A DNA stretch of 64,000 bases, from positions 372,001-436,000 of the forward strand of contig OY751491.1 of NCBI GenBank assembly GCA_963565915.1, written 5' to 3'. Origin of the DNA: Entoloma clypeatum. Lineage: Eukaryota > Basidiomycota > Agaricomycetes > Agaricales > Entolomataceae. Under the pieces are notes generated by a model, which was not told the DNA's origin, searched no databases, and saw only the letters and a list, made by a program, of their open reading frames with translations. This document shows positions 55,735 to 64,000 of this stretch, one piece after another. The position numbers and the translations under genes are program-made. The number at the start of each line of letters is the position of its first letter. Positions within the stretch are counted from its first letter, which is position 1.

Positions 55735-57289
55735 TAAGATCGATTGTCCCCAATCATCAGGGTGGACTAATTTCGGGTCAACGGGTTCATCATTTTCAAT
55801 TTTTTCTGTTTGTTCCCTTTGTCTACATGTCTGTGTAAGCAGACGAGCAAACGGCGGGGTACCCTTTGCATCCAGTCAACGCGAGGGACCGTGGGAGAGC
55901 TGCAACAGCTCGTCGCCTTCAGTCGAACATGTAAGTGTCCCGGTTCTTGTATTTGAACCCCGGTTCCCACGGTTCCTGTTCTTTAGCCTGATCAAGTCGC
56001 TCTAGACTCTCAGTCGTATCCAGCAACTCATCCTTCATCCCATTGGTCACTCATGGTACGTGACACATGTGACTCGCTCATTGTCCAGTTCCGTCCAAGG
56101 TCCAGCACTGCCATTTCGGAGTGCAGTAGTAAAGGTACGTCAATACCTCTTTCATTTCGTGATTTTCCGTTCACTTTCTGTACTGACCAGGGTTTTTCAA
56201 GGTCGATGAAAACTTCTAGCGGATCGTCAAGATCCGGCAAGTCATTTCCAATTCGGTATCAAGGCGTCGGGTATTATCATGGTGATGGGATGGTTTGATT
56301 GTCGCCATCGGTAAGTCTTTGCACCATCTTGATGCATCTATTTCATTCTCGGGTAGCGTTCCATGTGCGGACTGTCAGATCGGCATGATCGTCAGTCATC
56401 GGTAGTTCAAGATTCGACGCTCGTTATAGGTTCTCAAGAGACCGGCCGTTTTCAACGGGCGGTTCGTTTGTCCATGGTATGTTCTTTCCGTCACGGTTCA
56501 CAACAGTCGGCGTTGAACTGACATCCATTACAGGCCGGCGTGTTCAGCTTAACGGGAGACGTTCTCGACGTTTCCGACATCAAAAATGAAAATTTCGCGG
56601 GGACGGGGAAGGGCGGGGACGGAAGGTACGTGGCCGGTTTACATATCGTTCCGGCCGAATTTGACTAAGCCCCCAGGCTAGGGTATTCAGCTTCGGCTCG
56701 TCGCCTTCGGTCCATTCTCCAACCGACTTCTCAATGTCAGTCTCAGTTGCCAATTTCGGCAGTCCCTTTTCGCTGCGCGATACGGTCCAACGAGGACGCC
56801 ATCCGGTTCAGGATCCAAGGTTCAGGGGAGACATGTTGTCTTTCCTAACGGCTTGACCTGGTGTCAGCCGTTCCAAGTCACTCGTTCCAGTTCAGTGAGG
56901 GGTGTCCTGCTCGGCGTGGTACTCCCAGCGCGGCTAGCGTGTCTGTCAGTTAAGTGCCGGTTCGTTTCCCTCCCCGACACTTTTACTAAAAACCCTCCCG
57001 GGTTTCTATTCACCGTTCTATATTTTACAAGGGGGTTTTGTATTCATTTTTATTTTTATTTTTATTTTGAGTCTATTGGAAAGCGATCCGCGTCAGCATG
57101 ACCGCCAACCGTTCAGTTGCCTCCAAATTGTCCACAACGGTCGGGTGCACAAGGTTCGTGTGGGGGCCGCGCCGTCGTTCTGTCCGCGAGAAGGGTTCAA
57201 AAAAAAGGTGCGTCGTTCCATGTCTGAGCCAATGCTCCCCCCCATCCTCGTTTCTCACTGCTTTAAACCTTTACTTTCAGCATCTTACA
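55735..57289. other. non-coding stretch with repeat block A
   Basis: No gene found. Segments at 56186-56240 and 56808-56880 recur at 59745-59815 and 59926-60000. AT-rich (TTTTTA)n just before 57060 and CT-rich sequence near 57280 may belong to the promoter of the following gene. Confidence 0.5.
56186..56880 (+). repeat. repeat block A (partner at 59745-60000)
   Basis: Two separated segments, AGGTCGATGAAAACTTC...GGATCGTCAAGA and GACATGTTGTCTTTCCTAAC, GGCTTGACCTGGTGTCAGCC, recur in the same order in block B with about 75-80% similarity. The spacer is 620 bp here against 180 bp in block B. The two blocks bracket the two unknown genes. Confidence 0.55.
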
Positions 57290-58644
57290 ATGTCTTCCGA
57301 CATCTCTGTTGTAACTGTTCAAGTCCAGCCACCTGCCTCCAAGTTTGCGCCGTTGCCTCCTGCTACCAGGGGGGCGCTTATCAAGGTCCTGGAGACCTTT
57401 GGTAGCTCCGTCGTTGCTGCGTTATCGCCTGCGGACCTCGTACAATTTGGTTACGCTCTTGACAATTCGGTCAAGGTATGTGGCCATCTTCTCCTGCATT
57501 TTTAAGGTCTGCTCACTGCATTCTGCTTCCATCTAGGCCTGGCAATCGCTCAACACATGTGGTACCGAAGCCATGGAGAACGCCTTTATCGAGCACGTCG
57601 ACCTTCAAAACGCCTTGTTCGAGGCTCAGCGCAAATACGACTCCGTCGCGTTTGCTGAGCGTCAACTGTTTCCTGCCTGTTGGAAAACGTCGCCTCAGCC
57701 TCAAATCCTCTTGTTCATGGGGGACACCACCAACAAGATCAAGGCGATTCACGCCACTAAAAAGCGTCAACTCGCTCTCGCTGAGGCGGCGAGCGAAGTG
57801 TCAAAGGATGTCAATCCTGGAAAGGTCAAGGCCAAGGTATGTCGTCTATGTCTTTGCCGTTTCTTATTTGACACTTCACTTCAGTCTAAGGTAGTGTTTT
57901 TCCTTCCAAGTCCAAGTCTTCCAGATGAGGAGACGGTTTTCTGACGCCCTTCTTAGGCGAAGAAGGCCATCAAGTCTGCCGAATTTGTCGACGACAGTGA
58001 AGTAGGTGGAGATCAGGTCAATGGGGGCGTTTCTGGGTCTAAGAAGCGCAGCCGTGACGACGATGACTCAGTACGTCCTCGTTTTCTTTCATGTATATTT
58101 CTTTACATTCTCGAGAACATTCCTGTCATTGTTGCAGGACGTGATGGAGGTGGACGAGGGTCCAGTCATCGCCGCGGCCGGAAAGTTCGCTGTGACGGGC
58201 GCCTCGACCAATGCATCCGGGAGCCTGAGTGTGAACTCCACTCCCGTATGTGTCCTCTCGTTTCTCTAGTATTTTCTAATCCGATTTCTAGTCAAACGGC
58301 GGGTCCAGGTCCTTGAACGAAGCTTTAAAGGGCTTGGTGTTCAAGAAGGTTCCCGGGCGTCCCCTGAAGAAGGCCAAGGCCCTGCAATCAGAGGGCACAG
58401 GTACATCTTGTGTCCGGCCCTAGTCTCATTCCTGACTGATAAATTTTCGTACGCAGAGCCTCATCATCTAGCGAGCCTCCAACAGAAATTCGTTCCGTTG
58501 GGGGACAACCCGCATCTGGAGGTGGAGCTTCAGGCTCGGCTGATCTTAGCGCAGGCCCATCTCGAACTGGAGATCGCGGCGTACAGTGCCCTGAAGTCTA
58601 AATACGAGGCTATCATTGGTTGCCCCGGCGAAGTAGCTAAGTAG
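57290..58644 (+). CDS. spliced gene of unknown function, 334 residues
   Basis: Six exons (57290-57475, 57537-57836, 57957-58070, 58138-58245, 58292-58400, 58457-58644) join through perfect GT-AG introns of 46-120 bp without a frame error. The start is the ATG in CTTACAATGTCTTCC. The N-terminal 160 residues are a helical region (LPPATRGALIKVLETFGSSV, AWQSLNTCGTEAMENAFIEH, IKAIHATKKRQLALAEAASE). The middle is basic/acidic low complexity with a likely nuclear signal (GSKKRSRDDDDS; GRPLKKAKA). A C-terminal helix follows (LEVELQARLILAQAHLELEI). I recognise no family. The gene lies antisense between the Gypsy pol and the presumed 3' LTR. Confidence 0.62.
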
Positions 58645-58871
58645 CTTGTTCTCGTTACTCTCACTTCGTCCACCGTCCATTTCAAATAGAGTAGAGGTTT
58701 TTCTGTAGGGGTTTCACAATACAGGTTTTATTCTGCTCCGTTTCCATTCAATTGATTTTTTATGATCTGAGACCGTGACATCGTCTAGATATCCGGTGTG
58801 TAAATGTCTCAGTCCTCTATTTCCCATATAAATGTGCCCATGTCTGGATTTCGTGAGTCTCATTTTTCAAC

Positions 58872-59452
58872 ATGTCCTCGAGCCAGACCAGCCACAATAT
58901 CGAAGGGACGGCTCCGCGCGTGCATCCTCTTTTGTCAGACGAGGCGCGCGCGGCGTTTGTCGACCTTTTGCAGAAGTACTGCATCCGCCTACCAAAAAGC
59001 CAAGATGAGATGGATGTCCATCTGGCGACGTCCCGTCTCAGTGCAGAGATTGATGTATGTTTATCAAGTTTATCCCCTCTCTGTTACTAAATCTACGGTC
59101 GCTTATCAGATGTGGTGTACAACAAACAATCGTTTCTTCAAGGACCTCGAACATGATCTCGTTGATTACAACGAGCTCGGTAACGCTGTCAACGCAGGCC
59201 GAGAAGTGTTCCGGAAGGTCGCTTACGGGGATCGTCTTATTCCAGACGAGCTGTGGGAAGACTCTGAGCGTAAGCCTAAAATTGTCCATTATTTTATTGT
59301 TGGGGTCAAAACCCGTGAGTGGCTCACTCGTCTTCGTGCTCAACAAACCATGTACAGGTTGGTTGAGGCACCCCACTCCTTCATTGGATAACCATAGTTA
59401 TAGTCAGTATGTATTTCCAACTTCTGTATATGTAACATTAGGTCTCCGTTGA
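58872..59452 (+). CDS. small spliced gene of unknown function, about 145 residues
   Basis: Three exons: 58872-59054, 59110-59269 and 59358-59452 (GT-AG introns of 55 and 88 bp). The product begins MSSSQTSHNIEGTAPRVHPL and contains LLSDEARAAFVDLLQKYCIR, LPKSQDEMDVHLATSRLSAE, and FFKDLEHDLVDYNELGNAVN, mostly amphipathic helix. A different splice phase at the last junction would end at 59391 with VEAPHSFIG instead. No known family. It follows the 334-residue gene on the same strand, 227 bp downstream, suggesting a two-gene cassette. Confidence 0.5.
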
Positions 59453-60565
59453 ATTAACTCATCGCCTGTCTGATTCGAGTTGAGCCCTTGTCCACCGCGG
59501 AGTCATCCAGCGGTTTTCTTCTCAACCGGTCATTCGTTCAACCGTTAGGCAAAACGTTGCCAGCACACATGATATCATCCGAGGTCCGAGCCGACGCGTA
59601 GACCTCCGTCAATAAACAATGCAGGCGTGGGACTTTGTCCTTTTGCCTCCTTTTGCTTCCGTCTATCACTTTGTCGAGTTTCGTTCGACACAGTGGGTAA
59701 GTCGGGTCTTATTTCATTTGATTCATCTAATTCGTTTGAACCTTTCCAGGTCCATGAAGACTTCGAACCACGGATCGTCAAGACTGTTCGAGTAAGTCGT
59801 TTCAGATTCTAAACGGTGAGTCTTTCCTTTGCATCAATGCAACTGTTTACGGGTATGCTGGTTTTTCGTGCATAGATCGTTTATTCAACACGATCGTCGA
59901 CTTCACCGACTCCGTCCGGTTCTGGATTCTGGATTCAGGAAAGACATGCTGTCTTTCCTAACGGCCTGACCCGGTGTCGGTCGTTCCCGTTCCGCTACGG
60001 TTTCCATTTTGTTCATCGATATCAAGATCAAGAAAACCTCGTCGAGTGCAAGCCTTTTCCAAGCGACGTTTCATCCCGGCGGTACAATTTTCAACCATCT
60101 CGATGCCGTTCAACACGTTCGGTCAATAAGATTTGACTCCCTGAGTCAAGGCCTTTCATTTCCAGCTCACCGAGGTCCAATTCCGACGCCGGTTCCAAAT
60201 GACGACACCTGGCGTGTCCCGGCAGCAAGTCCGAGACGAGGCATATCCCACCGAGATATCGGGCGCTTAAATTTTTAAGGCGATACAAGGCTTTTTGACA
60301 TCGCGGGTGAGGTCTGTCTCACTTGCCCTCCTTTCCTTGGTCGAATCTAACAGTTCCTTTTCTTTCCAAATGGTCCGCAGGAGCGTTTCCGAGTCACAGA
60401 TATCACTGGCGGAGTGGAACTCCTGCGACGGATAAGTCATTTCCTAAGTATTGGTAGCTTTCGCATGGTTGTTCTAGATACCACAGGCGTAATGTAGCAT
60501 CGTGTTCTCTTATCGTCGCTGGCTAGCCGTGTAAGTGCCGGAACTAGGATAACAAGGTTAGGCAT
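59453..60565. other. non-coding stretch with repeat block B
   Basis: No convincing gene. Contains the block B repeats (59745-60000). The right part (60290-60565) is the 3' untranslated flank of the Gypsy pol frame. Confidence 0.45.
59745..60000 (+). repeat. repeat block B (partner at 56186-56880)
   Basis: CAGGTCCATGAAGACTTCG, CGGATCGTCAAGACT and GACATGCTGTCTTTCCTAAC, GGCCTGACCCGGTGTCGG match block A in order and orientation. Confidence 0.55.
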
Positions 60566-63500
60566 TCAATCCGCCTCGTTACCCAAGTCTAGGCCATCGT
60601 CTATGTGAGCTTCAGTATTGTCTAGTGGAACATGTGCAACGTTCTCAAACCAGATGTCCGGCTGAGACTTTCCTGTCTCACCAGACTCTCTCAACTCATC
60701 CAAGGTTTTCTTAGCAACATCGACGAAGTCTTCAATTCCTCCAGGTAATTCTATTTCATGTCGTGCAAAGTATGGAACGAGTCTAAAGGCCCCAATCTTT
60801 TCGTGCCAGACCGAACCGTCAAGTTCAGCGACAATATACGCTCCTCCTTTGTTTCGCATTACGACAACCATAGGTCCCAGGTATCTGGGCTTCATTTTCC
60901 GGTCCAAACTCATTTCCACGGCGGTGTTTCGGACTAGTACGAGAGCTCCCGGCTTAAAGTCATAGGCCTTAATTTTGTAGCGGTGATCTCGTTCATAACG
61001 ACGTAAGTTCTCTAATTTCTGTGCAGAGACCTTTCGTCTAATGTTATCTATGTGGTCCTTGTGTTTAGCGAGTGCTCTCGCACGGTAACCGATTAATTCA
61101 GTGGTAGAAAGCTTCCCGTTTGGTAAGTCCACCAACCAGGTCGCTTCTACAACATCTAACGGCAAGGTAGGGTGCGATCTGGTCGTAATAAAGTAGGGCG
61201 AACAACCCAATCTTTTTCTAACCGTTATCCGGTCGGCCCACATTACCAAGACGAAGTACCAGTACCACTTGTGTACTTCTCCGGCGCATGCTTTCCAGAG
61301 CGCTTGCCTTACATCCCAGTGAGGTCTTTCAATTTTTCCATTTGCACGCGAATTATAGGCTGATATCTGTATCCCTTTAATTCCGTACTTCTCTTCAAGC
61401 CAGGCCACTGCTTTCTTAAACGGGCCTCCATTATCGGTAACTATCTGTACGATGCATCCCCATCGACAGATAATATCTTCGAATAACCATTGTCCTATCG
61501 ATCTAGCGTTCTCGTTTCTTAGCGGGCGGCCCTCCATCCAACTAGAAAGGGCGCAACGGCCATGAACTATGTATCTGCAACCATTGGACGCCGGTGTCAT
61601 ATGCATTACGTCGACGTGGACGACTTGGAATAGTCCCGGTGTATGGGTCAACATGGGTGGGATTCGTAACAGAGTCTTCTGCCGTTGTTGGCATACATGG
61701 CACGTCTTAACATACCAGTGTACGTCCCGTTCAAGTTCTGGCCACCAAAATCGTTCACTAACGAATTCTTTGGTAGCGAAAAACCCTTTATGTCCGAGAT
61801 GGTCATGTAGTGATCTTAAGATATACATTCGGTGAGGCTTTTCTACCACGACCTTCAATTTTCCGTCTGGAGAGCATCGAAACAGCTTCTCATTTTCATC
61901 TAGATAGAACTGCTTGGCTCGCCTCACAAAATTTTCGAACTCGTTTTGACTAAGGTCTGGCGGTCGAGCGTGCGGGTCAACGAGCCACTGCTTGATCTTA
62001 GCAAGTTGAGTGTCTTGAGTCTTCGCCGTTTCAGTACGCCTAGACTCTTCATATGGTTCACGCGTTTCGTCATCCATCTTTAGAGAGATGTCTGGTAACA
62101 CCGCGGGACTCATGAAGTAAACCGTTTCATTAGATTTTTCGTTAAGTCCGAAACGCTCCCAGTCGATGTCAGTATCTGCAGGTTCGAGGCGGTCCATCTC
62201 TCCCTTGGTAAGAAATGTGTCTTCCAACACGTTGCTCATAAATGACCGTACTTCTTCTACAGATATTTGATATCCTCCACGAGTATCAATCTCGTCCTTG
62301 AAATCTTCAAACTCAAGCGGAGAGTCATCCTCTGCATTCGGTACCTCATTTTCTAAGTCCGGGTATTCAAATTTTAAAGATCCTTCGGGTTCATCAACCC
62401 AGTCTTTGTCTGGTGGATACTCGTCATCACCAGGTTGTGCATCTCGGCGAGAGAGCCCATCCGCGGCAAAGGTTTTGCCGGGTATGTGTCTCAAGGTAAA
62501 GTGATACATGAGAATGTAATCAATCCATCTCATAATTGCGGCATTAGGTCCCATGCTGGGATTCGATAACATTCCTTTTATGTATTTCGCGTCAGTTTCT
62601 ACAATCAAGTTTCGACATCCCAGAAGCCAGTATTTCGCGGCTTCGAGTGCTCTGAATAGGCCAAACAACTCTCGTTTCGGTTGAGAGTAGCGGGCTTCGC
62701 GATCGTTCAAGGTAATTGAGCCGAATCTCGCGAAGTATCGCTTCCGCTTATTTTCTGGGTCCTCCTGACAGATCCAAAAACCGACCGCCTTCCAAGAGGT
62801 GTCTACCCCGAGGATTACAGGTGCGTCGCTTGTATAATCTAGCGGCTTGATCGCTGGGCAGTTGATTAGTGCATCTTTCAGATCTTCCATTGATTTTTCT
62901 TGTGCCGGTCCCCATTCAAAGGGTACATTTGCCTTTAATAGATCGTTCAAAGGTCTAGATAACTTCGCGAAATCTTTAATGAAGACACGGCAGGTACCAC
63001 ATGTTCCTAGGAACCCACGGACATTACTGACGTCTTTACAGGGTCCCCAGTTCATTATCGACTTGAACTTGTCGTACTCGGGCTTTCGGCCCTCATACGT
63101 ACATCTGTGTCCTACCACGACGATTTCAGGTGCACAGACTACTGATTTATATCCAGAGAACGTTCCGCCGCAGTACTTCACTCTTTGAAGGACACGGTTG
63201 ACATTCTGCAAGTGTTCCCATACGAAACGGCGTATTCCTGGGTTCTCAGGAATTGTTTCATAGGTTCCGTCGGGCAGTTCGTACCTAGTCTTAGGTCCTT
63301 TGACTCCGACATCGTCAATATATGGGTCAGTGACATGGGGGGTCTCATCTTTCAAGATGTGAGACACGTCATCGTGGAATACAGGAACTGCGTTTGTCCA
63401 GCCCATAGGTAAGGTTACAAGCCTTTTCGCTCCAAATGGCGTTTGAAACGTTGTCAGGTCTCGCGATTCGGGGTGAAGCTTTCGTTCATCATAGCCGACG

Positions 63501-64000
63501 TAGAGGTCAAACATCCCTCCACAAGCTCGTCCAGCGAAGCCCTCTGCCAACTCTTCAGTAGCGGGCGGAAGACCAGAATGAGCTATGGTAACCTCATTCA
63601 ACGGTTCTAGGCTATGTACGATCCTTAAACTCTTTCCATCTTTCTTTAGCACACAGAACCATCGTGATCGATAAGAGGAGTTGGAAGGTTCGTATACCCC
63701 CGCGTCCATCTTTGACTTAATGATCCTACATACTTCGTCTTTTATTCCAGGTGGTATCGGTATATTTTTCAATACCCAGGGCTGATGCGGGACAACTGGG
63801 ATTTTTATTGGTGGGAAGAAGTCCTCATGGAAACTTCCTCGCTCAACGTCGGTCCACGCGAAAGCCTCATTCTGCAACATCAAAAGGTGGTGTATTGCCC
63901 TCATTTCTTCCGGCCACAAGAACTCCTGATCATGAACACGGCCCATGTGTTCTTTGCGTTCTAGGGTATATCGCCCTGTGGGTGCGAAGTCCGGCGGATT
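60566..64000 (-). CDS. Ty3/Gypsy pol polyprotein, intact, 5' end outside the window
   Basis: An uninterrupted frame of more than 1,140 codons running off the right edge. Order read leftward: RT (IIKSKMDAGVYEPSNSSYRS, RWFCVLKKDGKSLRIVHSLE, palm motif DPYIDDVGVKG), RNase H (VILGVDTSWKAVGFWICQED, EARYSQPKRELFGLFRALEA, IVETDAKYIKGMLS), zinc-binding H2C2 (HDHLGHKGFFATKEFV, CHVCQQRQ), integrase core (VVHVDVMHMTPASNGC, VQIVTDNGGPFKKAV, SRANGKIERPHWDVRQAL with the expected D, D, E), and a C-terminal beta-rich segment (PRYLGPMVVVMRNKGGAYIV). No stop or frameshift occurs, unlike every other element here, so this copy is probably recent. Gag and protease would lie upstream, to the right. Confidence 0.93.
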   Translation of the reverse strand, partial: NPPDFAPTGRYTLERKEHMGRVHDQEFLWPEEMRAIHHLLMLQNEAFAWTDVERGSFHEDFFPPIKIPVVPHQPWVLKNIPIPPGIKDEVCRIIKSKMDAGVYEPSNSSYRSRWFCVLKKDGKSLRIVHSLEPLNEVTIAHSGLPPATEELAEGFAGRACGGMFDLYVGYDERKLHPESRDLTTFQTPFGAKRLVTLPMGWTNAVPVFHDDVSHILKDETPHVTDPYIDDVGVKGPKTRYELPDGTYETIPENPGIRRFVWEHLQNVNRVLQRVKYCGGTFSGYKSVVCAPEIVVVGHRCTYEGRKPEYDKFKSIMNWGPCKDVSNVRGFLGTCGTCRVFIKDFAKLSRPLNDLLKANVPFEWGPAQEKSMEDLKDALINCPAIKPLDYTSDAPVILGVDTSWKAVGFWICQEDPENKRKRYFARFGSITLNDREARYSQPKRELFGLFRALEAAKYWLLGCRNLIVETDAKYIKGMLSNPSMGPNAAIMRWIDYILMYHFTLRHIPGKTFAADGLSRRDAQPGDDEYPPDKDWVDEPEGSLKFEYPDLENEVPNAEDDSPLEFEDFKDEIDTRGGYQISVEEVRSFMSNVLEDTFLTKGEMDRLEPADTDIDWERFGLNEKSNETVYFMSPAVLPDISLKMDDETREPYEESRRTETAKTQDTQLAKIKQWLVDPHARPPDLSQNEFENFVRRAKQFYLDENEKLFRCSPDGKLKVVVEKPHRMYILRSLHDHLGHKGFFATKEFVSERFWWPELERDVHWYVKTCHVCQQRQKTLLRIPPMLTHTPGLFQVVHVDVMHMTPASNGCRYIVHGRCALSSWMEGRPLRNENARSIGQWLFEDIICRWGCIVQIVTDNGGPFKKAVAWLEEKYGIKGIQISAYNSRANGKIERPHWDVRQALWKACAGEVHKWYWYFVLVMWADRITVRKRLGCSPYFITTRSHPTLPLDVVEATWLVDLPNGKLSTTELIGYRARALAKHKDHIDNIRRKVSAQKLENLRRYERDHRYKIKAYDFKPGALVLVRNTAVEMSLDRKMKPRYLGPMVVVMRNKGGAYIVAELDGSVWHEKIGAFRLVPYFARHEIELPGGIEDFVDVAKKTLDELRESGETGKSQPDIWFENVAHVPLDNTEAHIDDGLDLGNEAD

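Overview
The window looks like a repeat-rich stretch of a mushroom-forming basidiomycete genome (Agaricomycetes). The evidence is short GT-AG introns of about 50 bp, Plavaka-type transposases, genes resembling the DUF6532 and DUF6698 families, a NACHT-domain gene of the kind expanded in agarics, and Tad1-like LINE, Copia, Gypsy, hAT, Tc1 and Harbinger-type elements. I see no rRNA genes, confident tRNA genes or CRISPR arrays. Species cannot be told.

Layout. 0.3-1.6 kb: a satellite of about 168-bp units. 1.9-4.85 kb (-): a decayed Plavaka transposase. 5.2-5.9 kb: a 215-220-bp tandem repeat. 6.5-7.3 kb (-): a likely topoisomerase II C-terminal fragment. 8.06-11.9 kb (+): a small unknown gene and a multi-exon DUF6532-like gene. 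12.3-13.8 kb: a Harbinger transposase remnant next to an intact three-exon Myb/SANT-like gene.

14.4-44.4 kb: one NACHT gene split into three pieces. The first split is a foldback element (14990-41229) with 3-bp TGC duplications. Its left arm is interrupted by a Plavaka-like DNA transposon with TA duplications, which itself carries a LINE copy with 15-bp duplications. Its loop is interrupted by a nearly intact Copia element with 5-bp TTCTT duplications. The second split is a 2.1-kb hAT-like element (41552-43627) with 8-bp ACCATGAG duplications. Removing either insertion restores the NACHT reading frame exactly at that junction.

Assembly warning. The 9,344 bases left of the 200-N gap (15897-25240) reappear right of it (25441-34784) at a constant offset of 9,544. 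The repeat is flush with both gap edges, as expected for two overlapping contigs that were never merged. Most of the apparent duplication is probably an artefact. The collapsed Plavaka-like element would be about 10.0 kb and the collapsed foldback block about 16.7 kb.

44.5-64 kb: a Tc1 transposase with a nonsense codon and a lost catalytic Asp, a decayed Gypsy, an LTR remnant, an almost complete LINE with one nonsense codon, then a Gypsy LTR (54.7-55.7 kb) and an intact Gypsy pol running off the right edge. Between that pol and that LTR lie two spliced genes of unknown function on the opposite strand.

A recurring theme is premature TGA stops at positions where CGA (Arg) is expected, seen in several unrelated elements. 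This fits C-to-T decay at CpG. The right-hand Gypsy pol has no such stop and looks youngest.
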